Under the pieces are notes generated by a model. That model did no database searches, had not been told where the DNA came from, and saw only the letters and a list, made by a program, of their open reading frames with translations. Positions 39,201-50,189 of a DNA stretch of 64,000 nucleotides are shown here, in pieces. The first letter of the stretch is position 1, and the number at the start of each line of letters is the position of its first letter. Source of the stretch: JBPESP01 sp051710585 (GTDB taxonomy: Bacteria; Pseudomonadota; Gammaproteobacteria; Enterobacterales; Enterobacteriaceae). The stretch spans positions 1-64,000 of the forward strand of contig JBPESP010000003.1 of assembly GCA_051710585.1 (NCBI GenBank), given 5' to 3'. The translations under genes and the position numbers were made by a program.

Positions 39201-40010
39201 TTAAACGGGACGTTCCGCCAGCACGTTACTTAAACGGCAATAATGCTCAATGCTTACATTTTCCGCGCGTAGTGTTGCGTCAATATCCTGTTCTGCCAGT
39301 TGTTGCGCACTAAAAAGATTACCCAGGCTATTACGCAACATCTTGCGGCGCTGGTTGAACGCCACTCTAGTCAAGCTAGTGAGCTTTCTCAGGTCCTTTA
39401 CCGGGAATGGTAACGTAGCATGGGGTACCAACCGCACCATCACCGAATCCACTTTTGGCGCTGGTTGAAATGAGTCAGGCGGCACTTTTAGTACTGGGAC
39501 GATCTGGCAGTAATACTGGGCCATGACGCTTAATCGACCGTAGTTCTTAGTGTTCGTACCGGCTAGCAATCGGTTAACCACCTCTTTTTGCAGCATGAAG
39601 TGCATATCTTGAATGACATGAGTACACCTAAAAAGGTGAAACATAAGCAGCGTGGAAATATTGTACGGTAGATTGCCGAAAACCCGTAACGGTTGCCCCC
39701 GTTCAGCAGCTAGCTCGATAAAATTGACCCTCATAGCGTCCTGTTGTATAATTTCCAGTTTAGACTGTAAAAAATGCTGGCTGACCAAACGTGCGACCAA
39801 TTTGCGGTCAAGCTCGATAACGGTCATCTCATTAACTCGCTCTGCTATCGGTTTAGTCAGCGCACCCAGGCCAGGCCCAATTTCCACTATTGCCTGGCCT
39901 GGCTGTGGATGAATGGCGGTAACAATGGCATCAATAGTTGAGTTGTCGTGCAGAAAGTTCTGCCCTAACCGCTTGCGCGCTAGATGCCCCTGATATACGC
40001 GATTATTCAT
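39201..40010 (-). CDS. rsmA: 16S rRNA dimethyladenosine transferase RsmA (KsgA)
   Basis: RsmA dimethylates A1518 and A1519 of 16S rRNA late in 30S maturation. 269 residues (E. coli 273). SAM site VEIGPGLGALT, catalytic motif FGNLPYNIST, and QDAMRVNFIEL, LQKEVVNRLLA, FNQRRKMLRNSL are all as in E. coli. Its start overlaps the pdxA stop by 8 bases. Confidence 0.97.
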   Translation of the reverse strand: MNNRVYQGHLARKRLGQNFLHDNSTIDAIVTAIHPQPGQAIVEIGPGLGALTKPIAERVNEMTVIELDRKLVARLVSQHFLQSKLEIIQQDAMRVNFIELAAERGQPLRVFGNLPYNISTLLMFHLFRCTHVIQDMHFMLQKEVVNRLLAGTNTKNYGRLSVMAQYYCQIVPVLKVPPDSFQPAPKVDSVMVRLVPHATLPFPVKDLRKLTSLTRVAFNQRRKMLRNSLGNLFSAQQLAEQDIDATLRAENVSIEHYCRLSNVLAERPV

Positions 40011-40995
40011 TAGAATATTTTATCATGTCAATAGCAAGATTAAGCGCCGTTTTAATACTGCCGACCTCCGCCTGACCCGATCCGGCTAGCTCCAGCGCGG
40101 TGCCATGATCGACAGAGGCACGAATGAAGGGGAGTCCCAACGTGATATTAACTGCCCGACCGAATCCTTGATACTTCAGTACCGGTAGACCCTGATCGTG
40201 GTACATCGCTAGTATAGCATCTGCCTTCTGCAAATATTTAGATTGAAACAAGGTATCAGCAGGTAACGGCCCAACGAGATTATAATCTTTAGCACGTAAC
40301 GTATCCAAGGCTGGCTTTATTACCTCTATTTCTTCCCGGCCAATATAGCCACCTTCACCAGCATGCGGATTCAGCCCGCAGACGTAGATGCACGGCTGCA
40401 CGATACCAAATTTCTGCTGCAGATCATGAACAAGAATCGTTATAACTTCATCAAGAGACTGGCGGGTGACAGCCCCTGGAACTTCTAGCAACGGCAAATG
40501 AGTAGTTGCCAATGCGACACGTAGCGATTTTGTGACCAGCATCATCACAACCCTTTTACGGGCACTGCGCTTGGCGAAATATTCCGTATGACCGCTGAAC
40601 GATAGACCACTCTCGTTGAGAATACCCTTATGTACTGGGCCCGTAAGTAATGCTGCGAACTCACCGTTAAGGCAACCATCGCAAGCGCGGGCTAACGTTT
40701 CGACTACATAATAACTATTGGCGACATTAAGCTTACCGGCAGTAACCGGCGCAGGCGCCATAATGGGTAGAACTGTCAATTCACCGGCCTGGCGCGGGGT
40801 GGGAAGTTGTTCAGCCCGATAAGGGTACAGCTGCAGCGGTAGACCAAGTTGTTTCGCCCGCACCCTTAGTAGTGCAGGATCGGCACATATTACCAGTTCT
40901 ATCGGCCACGCCTGCTGAGCTAGCGCAGCGACAAGATCCGGACCAATACCAGCGGGTTCGCCAGGGGTAATGATAATACGTTTATTACGGTCCAT
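40003..40995 (-). CDS. pdxA: 4-hydroxythreonine-4-phosphate dehydrogenase
   Basis: PdxA oxidises 4-phosphohydroxy-threonine in the DXP-dependent route to pyridoxal phosphate. 330 residues from ATG 40995 (MDRNKRIIITPGEPAGIGPD); a TTG nine bases upstream is a less likely start. Metal and substrate motifs: GPVHKGILN, GHTEYF, VCGLNPHAGEGG, AMYHDQGLPVLK, PFIRASVDHGTA. Overlaps surA by 11 bases and rsmA by 8. PLP made here would serve the aminotransferase at 58 kb among others. Confidence 0.97.
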   Translation of the reverse strand: MDRNKRIIITPGEPAGIGPDLVAALAQQAWPIELVICADPALLRVRAKQLGLPLQLYPYRAEQLPTPRQAGELTVLPIMAPAPVTAGKLNVANSYYVVETLARACDGCLNGEFAALLTGPVHKGILNESGLSFSGHTEYFAKRSARKRVVMMLVTKSLRVALATTHLPLLEVPGAVTRQSLDEVITILVHDLQQKFGIVQPCIYVCGLNPHAGEGGYIGREEIEVIKPALDTLRAKDYNLVGPLPADTLFQSKYLQKADAILAMYHDQGLPVLKYQGFGRAVNITLGLPFIRASVDHGTALELAGSGQAEVGSIKTALNLAIDMIKYSNE

Positions 40996-42280
40996 TGCTA
41001 TCAATTATTTTAACGTAAGCGGCGGCACGCTGCTCTTGCATCCAACTTTGCGCCTCCTCAGCAAACTTGCGGTTAAATAATAGTCGGTAGGCACGATCTT
41101 TCTGAAAAGCGTCAGTATGTTCCACTTGACGGGTATCAATAAGCTGAATCAGATGCCAACCTAAGGAAGAGTGCAGCGGCGGACTGATTTCCCCTTTCTT
41201 CATATGCATCAGCGTGGCTCGGAATACTGGATCGAAGGCATCTAAAGACCTCCAACCCAGATCGCCACCCTGATTTAGCGAACCCGGATCTTCGGATAAC
41301 TGTTTAGCGGCAGTAGCAAAGCTAATACGTCCACTTTTTATTTTCGTCGTAATATATTTAAGCTTGTGTTGAGCCCGCTGGTCTGTCATTAGGACGGAGG
41401 TACCTAGCAAAATATGGCGGACACGCACTTCGGTGATCGCCACTTTCTTAGTGCCACCGCGAATATCATTAACTTTTAAAATATGGAATCCTACATCGGA
41501 ACAAATCGGGTCGATAATGCTACCCTTTTGAGCGCGCTGCAAGCGGGCCGTAAATAAATGTGGGAGCTCTTCCAGTTTCCACCAGCCCATCTGGCCGCTT
41601 TTTAGTACCTGATTTTCAGTAGAATAAGTGATTATTAACTTAGCAAAGTCAGCACCGCTTTTGCTTTTCTCAACAATTAAGGTGGCTAGTGCTTTCACTC
41701 TGTCTAATTGATCCTGCGTCGGGTTCTCCGGCAGTGGAATAAAGATATGATCAAGATTATATTCAGCACCATTACCGGTCTTAGCGACAATCTGTTGAGC
41801 CAACGACTCAACTTCTTGCGGTAGTATTCTGACACGCTGGCGAACTTCGCTGTTACGGACTTCGGCAATCAGCATACTTTTGCAAATTTGCGTACGATAA
41901 GTATTATAATCCATACCTAGATAGGCTAGACGGCTGCGTAGCTGATCGAGCGATATATGGGTCTGGGCGATGATATTATTGATAACCTGATCCAGTTGTT
42001 CATCGCTGATGGCAATATTAGCGCGCTTTGCCAACTGCAAGATAATGTTATCAATAATCAACCAATCAAGGATCTGGTGGTGTAATGTAGCGTCGTCCGG
42101 CAACTGTTGGTTATTTTTTTGAGCACTATGTTTTACTATGGATAACATAGTATCCACTTCGCTTTCCAGGACGATACCATCGTCCACTACAGCGGCAACT
42201 TTATCAACAACCTGCGGTTCGCTGAAAGCGGCGTTAGCAAACATACTGAGGCTGAGAATAAACATTCTACAATTTTTCAT
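40985..42280 (-). CDS. surA: Periplasmic chaperone SurA
   Basis: SurA escorts outer-membrane proteins, LptD among them, across the periplasm. 431 residues (E. coli 428). An N-terminal signal peptide of about 20 residues ends near AAFS-EPQ. Then come the N-domain (VDKVAAVVDDGIVLESEV), two parvulin domains (AEYNLDHIFIPLPENPTQ; VRVRHILLGTS, LSEDPGSLNQGGDLGW) and the C-terminal helix. It lies 65 bases downstream of lptD in the same operon, so chaperone and client are made together. Confidence 0.96.
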   Translation of the reverse strand: MKNCRMFILSLSMFANAAFSEPQVVDKVAAVVDDGIVLESEVDTMLSIVKHSAQKNNQQLPDDATLHHQILDWLIIDNIILQLAKRANIAISDEQLDQVINNIIAQTHISLDQLRSRLAYLGMDYNTYRTQICKSMLIAEVRNSEVRQRVRILPQEVESLAQQIVAKTGNGAEYNLDHIFIPLPENPTQDQLDRVKALATLIVEKSKSGADFAKLIITYSTENQVLKSGQMGWWKLEELPHLFTARLQRAQKGSIIDPICSDVGFHILKVNDIRGGTKKVAITEVRVRHILLGTSVLMTDQRAQHKLKYITTKIKSGRISFATAAKQLSEDPGSLNQGGDLGWRSLDAFDPVFRATLMHMKKGEISPPLHSSLGWHLIQLIDTRQVEHTDAFQKDRAYRLLFNRKFAEEAQSWMQEQRAAAYVKIIDSNGP

Positions 42281-42345
42281 AATTTCAATATATATCAGCC
42301 CTATATGTGAATTAAGTTCAATGTTTTTTTCTCGATGTTACATCC

Positions 42346-44688
42346 TTAAAACATCCGCTGATAGGGCATAATTCCGGAGGCCAGCATCTTATCTGTACTC
42401 AGCCCATCATTTCTGTTAAAACCGCGCAGTTCAATGTTAAATAACATTTTGTTATCGTAATGACTAAAACTATTAGTGTTTTTCGAGCTGGCAATCTTCC
42501 GTTCATAACCTACATTGATAGCCCAGCAGCAAGTGTTGTATTGCAGGCCGAGAAGTTGATCCACCGGCTTATTTACTTTAGCATCATAATAATACACTCC
42601 AACTAGTGACAAACGATCTGCCAGCGGCCATCTACTAATTACTCCCACCTGCGAAATAGCCTGCTGATAGCCAGGATAGCTAATATCAGACAGCATCTGC
42701 TCAATATGTTGCTGACTAGCATAACGGTAATTCAGCTGTAGGGTGCAGTTTTCATCGTTTTGATATTCCAGCACCGCATCGCCAAATGCAATGCTGTTCA
42801 GCCAAGAGTCATACTGCAGGCCGCCGCGGATTTCCCAGTGATTGCTGATACGCCAATAGCTATCTCCCGCCCATACCACGCTACCGGTATTATCATAATT
42901 ATCACAGGTGCTGTTGATATCATTGATACGGGGCCGCGAAAAGTAATATATTTGACCCATAGAAGCATTAAATCGCTCTACCAGTTGATCGTCATAAATT
43001 CGAGTTCTGACACCACTCACCAATTGGTTGGCGGAAGAAATGCGGTCCAGGCCGCTGTAAGTTCGATCACGAAAAAGACCAGAGTAGTCAGTTTGCAGGA
43101 TGGTGGAGTCATAGATGCCGATATCATTCTGGTTACGATAAGGTACAAATAAGTACTGCAGACGCGGTTCTAACGTCTGGGTATAGTTCGGTCCGTAATC
43201 TATATCACGTTCGAACACCATCTTGGTATCGGTTTTGAACTGCGGCAACATGCGGGTTACAGATTCTTTCAGATGGCAGCCGGCGGTATTTTTTTTATTG
43301 TATTTATCGATATTTTTCTGCTGATAATATGTTCCCATCACCTTAGCTTCAATATTTGAGCTACCCCAACGGTTGGCCAGTAGCATGTTAAGCGTAGGCT
43401 CAATGTGCAACCGGATTGTTTTAGGATAACTGTTGTTGACGTTGGTAAATTTATCTGCCTGGCTGAATACTTTGAAGTCAAACAGACCAACGTCTTTTTT
43501 ATAGTAAGTCACATCAAGCTGAGGCGCTGCACGGTAAGCGTTACTGTCATTAGTGTTAAAAACCTGGAACTCTTTGTACGATAAGGCGGTCTTCCAGTTA
43601 TCGTCGGCATAACCAAAACTAAATTTCTGTGTAGTGTAGCCGTCAGTGGTACTGCTGTATTTAAAGTCCATATCGTCAAGGTAGTTAGAGTCACTCACTT
43701 TAGTATAATTAATATTAAAACGCCACACCTGATCCATGACCCCGTTGTGGCGCCAATAGAACAACCAGCGATCGCTATCGCCATCGCTAGCATTCTCACT
43801 GCTGTAAATCCAATCTTTAGGCAGCCAATCAAACTCCGCCAACCCTTCACCAGATGTGGTGAGATAGCGAAACTCGGTCTGGATCTGGGTACCGCGTTTA
43901 CTCATGTAATTCGGCGTGATCGTGGCATCATAATTTGACCTAAGATTCAGATGATAGGGCGCACTAAACTCTAAGCCGTTGTTGCTGTCATATTTGAGAT
44001 TGGGGACAAGAAAGCCTGAATGGCGCTTTTCACCCACCGGCATTTTTAAATATGGGCTATAGAAAACTGATACTTTACCAATTTTAAAGCGCGCGTTCCA
44101 AATTTTGACAAGCTGCTCTTTGTGATCGTATATGACTTCTGTTCCCATAACGCTCCAGCTATCGTCTCCAGGCAGACACAAGGTAAAATTACCGTTCTCC
44201 AATACTGTATAACGGTTATCATTACGCTGTTTTATAGCATCGGCGGAACCACGGCCTTGTCGCCCTACTATCTGGTAGTTTCCCTGATAGATATCCGTAT
44301 CTTTAGTATTAAGATTAGACCAGGCTTTTAGTCCCTGCAGCTTTATATCGTTGTTGGAATAATTGACATTACCCGTGGCGGTGATGGTACGCAGCAGCGC
44401 GTTGTTCTGCTCCTGGCGCTGCGTAAGCTGCACTTCATCGGCAGTGAGCCTACTGTTGCCCTGTTCGATATCTACGTTACCGCTAAAAAACGCCTGTTCG
44501 GGATAATTTACTACGGCCTTATTGGCCTGAATATGTACCGAAAGTGAATTGGTGTCGCCGCTAATCAGCGGTTTGGTATAAACTGGTACACCAAAAAGGC
44601 ATTGATCCGCCAGATCAGCTAGCGCCTGTTGGGTGTAAAGAGTATACCAGATAAGGCTGCCAAGTAGTGTAGGTAAACGTTTTTTCAT
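42346..44688 (-). CDS. lptD: LPS-assembly protein LptD
   Basis: LptD with LptE inserts LPS into the outer leaflet. 780 residues (E. coli 784). Signal peptide about 24 residues (ends QQALA-D), then the OstA-type periplasmic domain (VDIEQGNSRLTADEVQLTQR), then the large beta-barrel. All four cysteines of the E. coli disulfide pattern appear to be kept: Cys30, the one in FTLCLPGDDSW, and the adjacent pair in YNTCCWAINVGYER. Three extra cysteines occur in loops. This suggests the cell still makes LPS and has a disulfide system. First gene of its operon. Confidence 0.97.
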   Translation of the reverse strand: MKKRLPTLLGSLIWYTLYTQQALADLADQCLFGVPVYTKPLISGDTNSLSVHIQANKAVVNYPEQAFFSGNVDIEQGNSRLTADEVQLTQRQEQNNALLRTITATGNVNYSNNDIKLQGLKAWSNLNTKDTDIYQGNYQIVGRQGRGSADAIKQRNDNRYTVLENGNFTLCLPGDDSWSVMGTEVIYDHKEQLVKIWNARFKIGKVSVFYSPYLKMPVGEKRHSGFLVPNLKYDSNNGLEFSAPYHLNLRSNYDATITPNYMSKRGTQIQTEFRYLTTSGEGLAEFDWLPKDWIYSSENASDGDSDRWLFYWRHNGVMDQVWRFNINYTKVSDSNYLDDMDFKYSSTTDGYTTQKFSFGYADDNWKTALSYKEFQVFNTNDSNAYRAAPQLDVTYYKKDVGLFDFKVFSQADKFTNVNNSYPKTIRLHIEPTLNMLLANRWGSSNIEAKVMGTYYQQKNIDKYNKKNTAGCHLKESVTRMLPQFKTDTKMVFERDIDYGPNYTQTLEPRLQYLFVPYRNQNDIGIYDSTILQTDYSGLFRDRTYSGLDRISSANQLVSGVRTRIYDDQLVERFNASMGQIYYFSRPRINDINSTCDNYDNTGSVVWAGDSYWRISNHWEIRGGLQYDSWLNSIAFGDAVLEYQNDENCTLQLNYRYASQQHIEQMLSDISYPGYQQAISQVGVISRWPLADRLSLVGVYYYDAKVNKPVDQLLGLQYNTCCWAINVGYERKIASSKNTNSFSHYDNKMLFNIELRGFNRNDGLSTDKMLASGIMPYQRMF

Positions 44689-45559
44689 AAGCGTTTTCAG
44701 GTATTCCGTTATCTAAGGCTTATTAGCAAGCAGTTTAGAGACTATATTATAAATAAACATTTTGCTAGTGTTAAAACCTGCCATTTACCGTGTATCATTA
44801 GGGTTAGCGTTAAATGACAAGTATAATAAAGTAACCTTTCACCGACGGTATGATGAATTTAAAAGTATTTACGTTATTAGTGTAGGGTGTTTAGGAAACA
44901 TATGGGTATCTTGGCAATAGACTGTTTTTTCACGCTTGATACTAAATCTGCTAATAGGCTATATGGTTAGATAACGCATTGAAATGGGACTATCGCGTGT
45001 CAGATACCGGTTATTTTCCGATTAATAAACCCGATAAAATCAGCTTAGGTCTTCTAGAAATGTAGAAGAAGGTAAAATATATATGCCTATCATATTTCAA
45101 TATAAGTCTGCTACCTAAGATGTGCTCTATGATAAGTTTCCTAAGATAAACGCAAATGAACCTGTGATAACTATTCTTCGAATATCAAGCAATTTAAGCC
45201 TGTAATCGTACAGCAGAAATACCAAAGTTCTATTCGCTTACTTTGCCAGTAAATATCAGTTCCTGAAAAAAATAAGACCGGGTAATATCCCCTGTATATT
45301 GATCACTGTTTGTAGCAGTCTTTCTTTTAAGGAACAAAGACCTGCCTTCTGTTTAAACCCACTTAAACTGAAATATAAATTCCTCTATGTAGAGTTTAGC
45401 CACCAGACATAGACGGAAGTCTATCAAATTATCATTGATATCAATAAGCATACTTCAATTATATAGCGGCAATTCTCTCTTTAACTAAAAAATAGTGCTC
45501 TCCTTTACAGAAGAGTTAAATGTAACATTTAAAATTTGGAAAGAACAATAGAAGATATT
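44689..45559. other. Gene-free stretch upstream of lptD
   Basis: E. coli has djlA divergent from lptD; I find no convincing DjlA pieces. Scattered frames (e.g. WDYRVSDTGYFP near 44990) hint at decayed coding DNA that I cannot identify. It must include the lptD promoter. Confidence 0.4.
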
Positions 45560-46384
45560 CAGCTAAATGCCGCTCTCCAGTCATAGACTAATTAACATTA
45601 TAATTAATAGAATTAATTAAACACTATAAATATTATATATATTAGTACTTTCCATTATTATTTATCTTCGTAAGAAGAATGAAATTCTTACTTCTATATG
45701 GGATATATATCCCAGAAAAAATAATAGGTTTTGATGATTTTTTTATAAGCTAATTTATTATTACACGGATCATTGTCCACATGAATTTTATTCATTATTT
45801 TTGATTAATTATGGTCATTAGGATAACTCTATTATATTACTTTAGATTACTATTAGCTTTTTATTTTATGGAACTATGAGCATATTTTACTATATTAAAA
45901 AGCTTAAACCTTAATAAGTGCTTCTTATATTTAACCGTTATAATTCTAAAATTATGCCAGATTACCTTGATGATAGTTGATATGTGCGTTATCCTCTGTA
46001 CCATCAATTAAGATATTCATCTTATCTTTTTTTTCACGATATCTTTTGACAAAATATATTTTGCTTCTTTTTGGCCTATTTTCATATTAAAAGCACTGTC
46101 TTTATAAATATTTATACAAACTTACTTTAACATTGAGTGAACTGATTAATTTGAAACACTGCTAAGTAAAATTACTTATCTCATTCTCTATTTAAATATT
46201 CTATATTCTACTATAGAATAAGTTATCTTCTGTTTATTAAATAGAAATAGAACAAGCTTTGTTAAGCCTTATTTTGGAATTGGAAGTAGCATTAGCTGTA
46301 TCCGCATTTATACTTAGAGGCGTATTTTATAAAATACATATACAATGTAAAATTCTTATACTCAATAAATTAAATGATTAACTA
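45560..46384. repeat. AT-rich island, copy 2
   Basis: Very low G+C, no coding frame, partial likeness to 2800-3870 (see there). It includes a 16-nt palindrome TGGGATATATATCCCA near 45700. It runs straight into IS copy G. Confidence 0.35.
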
Positions 46385-46900
46385 AAATTAGTTACCACTT
46401 TAGATTTTTTTTACAGTATCTATTTTCTGATTTGTTTGATGGTATTTAATCCACTATTATATTCAGGCAGCATGATAATGAGTACGCTATAATATTTTTT
46501 TAAAGATATAGTCTGTGGTTTCATGAGCTGCTTCGCTGAAGCTTATGTAGCTCATTAGCGGTATCCACTTATTTTTTAGACTTTTAAAGAAGTGTTACAT
46601 CAACCTGTTGTCATAACAGGTACCAGTGGAGACTCATGCTTTTTTTTGATCTGTCAATGCCATAGCAACTGTTGGAATTAGCTGTTCGTATATGATTCTA
46701 TCCTAACCCGCTGTGGGATATCACTCCAGCTAATTTATCCCGCGTTCTCCATGATATTTTCAGTGCTTTAATGATTATTTTCTGTTCCAGAGAGAACGAG
46801 ATAGCCCAGCCTACCGATTTCCTTGCAAAAAGATACAGATAAAAAATAACCTTTACCAAATTCCTTTTTTTACAAATACTTCTAAACTATCCAAAATGGA
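46385..46900 (-). mobile_element. IS3-family remnant, copy G (3' half of orfB)
   Basis: Minus-strand frames give, in order: RLGYLVLSLEQKIIIKALKI (for KPVGWAMSFSPDSRLTIKAL), SWRTRDKLAGVISHSG, FFKSLKNKWIPLMSYISFSE, AAHETTDYI, and the tail NQKIDTVKK. OrfA and the first part of orfB are absent. Stops throughout. Confidence 0.8.
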
Positions 46901-46920
46901 TATTTTCATGATTTAAAGAA

Positions 46921-46968
46921 ATCTAGAATAGTGCAAATTAATCCAGAATTTTTTGCACTATTCTAGAT
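46921..46968. repeat. Perfect inverted repeat, 17-bp arms, 14-nt spacer
   Basis: ATCTAGAATAGTGCAAA and TTTGCACTATTCTAGAT just outside IS copy G, in non-coding sequence. Confidence 0.93.
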
Positions 46969-47639
46969 GCTTGCTTAAATGGTGCGAGATATCAATTCTT
47001 AAGGCAAGTTTTAGTACTCTCTTCCTGCTAACAATTTTCAACTGTATTATAGTCAAGTGCTTTCCAACTATCCACCTTTACCGGGACTACTCCCCTATTG
47101 ATAACAAGTGACACGTTAATTATCATTGGGGTGCTGTTATGCACCAGTATAGTCTCATCTATTCTAGAACTACATCATCTCCAAATGTAATGGCAGCGGC
47201 TAATGAGCCTGACGTTCTTCAGAAAACGCATCGCCGTTTTAGGGTGGACAGTAAAAATTGACACCGCACCGAAAAGGATTTTCGGTGTCAGCGGCGACAT
47301 ATTGAATCTGGTGACGCACGCACTGCGCCAGAATTGCAATCCATCGTGATTAGCTGCATTTTGCAGCTCTCACCAACTCCTTTAACGGCGTCCTCATTTA
47401 TGTTTCTGCCAAGAAATGGGTCAAAACTTAAACCTTTCGCGGTCTGAGAATAGCGAACGCGTCCTTCTCGGAGCGTTTTTAACGATATGTCTCCCCTGCC
47501 CTTGGCAGCACATCTATCGCCTCTGGCTTCAGTCGAATAGGATCCAGCATGATACGATACGCTCATCAGTCTTCCTCTGCTGTTATCAGATTTATGTTCG
47601 ACAACGGAAAGGAAAACAACGCTTACGCTAGTATAGCTG
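46969..47639. other. Unassigned stretch with higher G+C
   Basis: From about 47170 to 47640 base composition is richer in G+C than its surroundings and a 118-codon minus-strand frame is open (47288-47644). I recognise no protein in any frame. A 9-bp stem CACCGAAAA/TTTTCGGTG lies at 47267-47287. Probably a decayed gene, perhaps the yaeH side of cdaR, not provable by eye. Confidence 0.35.
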
Positions 47640-48680
47640 TACACCCAACGCTACCTCAGATATTACTATCCAGTTGCAATACCAGATGTAGCAATAGACA
47701 ATTATCAAAGTCACCCAGATCTAGGGCAGTCATTTCAAAAAAATACGGTTCAAACGGTATTCCAGAATGTCGTAGTGAATAAACAGAACGCGCAAAGTGA
47801 CGGTGATAATGGGGCTTCACATTATGGTGAAAAACAAGACAATCAGAGTGCGCCGCAGCTAGCCATTGCTATCTATCGCTTTGAGTTTTACCTATAGCCA
47901 CAAAGTTCATTGACTTACAATCCGCCGCGCATCCGAATGTCATTCTTGGCCTACCGCCAAGATCATACAAGTGGTAGGCCAAGAATGACAATACTGCAGA
48001 GTCTTGTCAAGAAGTTCCCTACCCTAAGTCATACATACCCACAATCCCCCGCTTTCTGTTATACATGAAATAGACTGCCTACCTGTTGAGGCTTTTTATC
48101 GGTATCCCAGCGGCTATAAGTTATTAAGCGCCAGTTTCAATATCACTCTTTCATAAGACGATAGCAATAAGATTTCCCCGCGAGCGGCGACCTAGTAAAA
48201 GATTTTTAAATTGCTGCATTTTATTCATGGAGCTATCAAAACTGAAACTGCCTGCTGCTTCCACTATCGCCCGCGCATACAGTTGATTTGGTATTAATCC
48301 ATAAACACAACGGCAATTCTATCAGCACTAGTACTCCTCTTTGACGTGGATAAAATCCAGAAGCATTTTATCGTACCGTTGCCGGCCATCGCCCTATGCT
48401 AGGATATGTAAGAATTGTGCTTAGTCTAGAATTATCTTAACGGGCATGTATACCAAGTTCACCCGTTATTAATGCAGCTACCCAGGATTTACCAGTTAAC
48501 CCAATAAAAGGCTTACGATAACGCTAACTGTATACCTTTATGTAGCCTGCCAATTCGCTCTCGATCGACGCTGCTGATAATCCAACTGCGAGCGTCTATC
48601 ACATTAATATTACTGTCAGTCTAATCCACATAGTTCTTAACTACGATTTCTTATGCCAGTCTGGCATGCAATATGATAGG
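47640..48680 (-). pseudogene. cdaR: Decayed cdaR (sugar-diacid regulator)
   Basis: N-terminal piece DSNINVIDARSWIISSVDRE..RIGRLHKGIQLALS (E. coli DTNINVMDARGRIIGSGDRERIGELHEG). C-terminal piece LKAIDSNG..LRRTLIVLFF, LFIHYDILEYRLNRI (for LFIHRNTLEYRLNRI, the HTH). The middle is illegible and carries an 18-bp palindrome (47938-47990). Order dgt-degP-cdaR as in E. coli. Confidence 0.88.
47938..47990. repeat. Perfect inverted repeat, 18-bp arms, 17-nt spacer
   Basis: TGTCATTCTTGGCCTACC and GGTAGGCCAAGAATGACA inside the cdaR pseudogene. Confidence 0.95.
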
Positions 48681-48829
48681 TTACTATCACTCTCCTCACC
48701 ACTGATTTCATAATTCTTACCCATAAAATATTGATGTAAATGCATAAAGTTAGCGGTAACATATGCAAGTTGCAATTTTAACATAATGTTTTAGTAGTAA
48801 GAAACTGGCGGATATGCTGGCTATCTGTT

Positions 48830-49900
48830 TTTTTATAAATAGTGAATATACAATGAGGAGTTATCGGTGCAGCGAATGTTCAGCACCAGTATATTGGTAT
48901 AGTGCTGGGGATTATACCTGCTTACCGATATTTTCACCAACTGCTACTTTGGAGAAATCTACCTTTTCTTCAGCCCGCCTGCTCAGTTATGCTGCCAACT
49001 ATCACGTTATAAGCCCACACGGTTTTCTGACCGTCAAGCTTAGTATTACTGAGATCCGCTTTCAATACCGGTAGACTTATTCCGAGTCAAGTTGAGATTA
49101 CATAACCCTTACACTCAAGGATAATATCAACCGTTGCTAGTTTAGCATCACGCAGTAGATTAAATATTGTTTTAGTCCCCACCGACTCTGTGAATTTATA
49201 TTTACCCGGAAAAAAGCAAAACTGTTCAGCGCCTTGCCGTTCATAATACAATAATATTCCCGTTTTCATAGCGGCTTTCTTTGCGGCGAATTCAGCATCA
49301 CCTGAATGACGAACATGCCGCGCGGAGCTGAGCGTTGATTTTCATCGCTTTTTTAGCAGCTTTGCCGTCAACTTGGTACCGAGGATGTTATTTAGCCGCA
49401 TTTGACCTATTTAATTTAATAATTTTTTTTTAAAAATTCTACCATATTGCTCAGTATAGCAAAGCTGATACCGAGATTACCGCCGTACGACGCTGAAATG
49501 GCGGTATTGATTCCGATACTTGACGTTAATTAGCAGCATCGGTTTTTAATAAAGTTTCATAATTTTCGATATTCAGTTCGCTACCGTTCTGGCAGCAATA
49601 CAAGATAAAACATTTCCGTTCCTCTAAGTTATAGAAATTACTGATATCCAAAGTGTAATCCCAGATGCATAGCTGATCGAAATCCGTCGTTTTGATAGTA
49701 GTCATATTTTTTTAAAATCGATCAGTTACACTAGTAAAACATCAAAAAACCGATCCCTACCGATAAACTTAGCATTAAATTTGAGACTATTGTTAAACTG
49801 TACCTATATTTTAAGAACGTCATTGACTACATAATTATTAGTCACCACACATTGCCTTTTACAGTATTGTAAATAACCACATAACCCAACCAGAGCCTAG
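48830..49900 (-). pseudogene. degP: Decayed degP (periplasmic protease/chaperone)
   Basis: Legible pieces: NYETLLKTDAAN (for NYENFIQTDAAINRGNSGG; the catalytic Ser region is destroyed), KAMKINAQLRAACSSF (AMKVDAQRGAFVSQV), and near the end LVLNIRCTDNSSLYIHYL (LALNIQRGDSTIYLLMQ). Strongly decayed. Lies between dgt and cdaR on the same strand as in E. coli. Confidence 0.75.
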
Positions 49901-50189
49901 ATTTTTTTCTTTTGTCGCCGCGCTCCGCCACCCTGACATAGGGATAAGTTTTGCCCGAAGAATTATTTTAGCTGATTGAGTATTTTCTGCGACGTGACTG
50001 GTTATCCTAGCGATAGCTCTGATACTTCTATACTACTAGATAGAAGTAGAAGGTAAATTCTACAGTATCGATGCTAGGGTGTATACTCCTGATTTGTTTA
50101 GGAAATTTCTGCTGTAAAGATAGCAATGATAGGACTTAACGCCATCCTCAAACTCAACGCAAGCGTTGAGGGGCAGTGTAATTTTTTAC

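Noticed and set aside
43747..43938. Plus-strand frames inside lptD, surA, apaH, gshA and ffh
   Set aside because: Antisense shadows of well-supported genes.
47288..47644. 118-codon minus-strand frame
   Set aside because: Unrecognised, no ribosome site, starts inside the end of dead cdaR; left as unassigned sequence.
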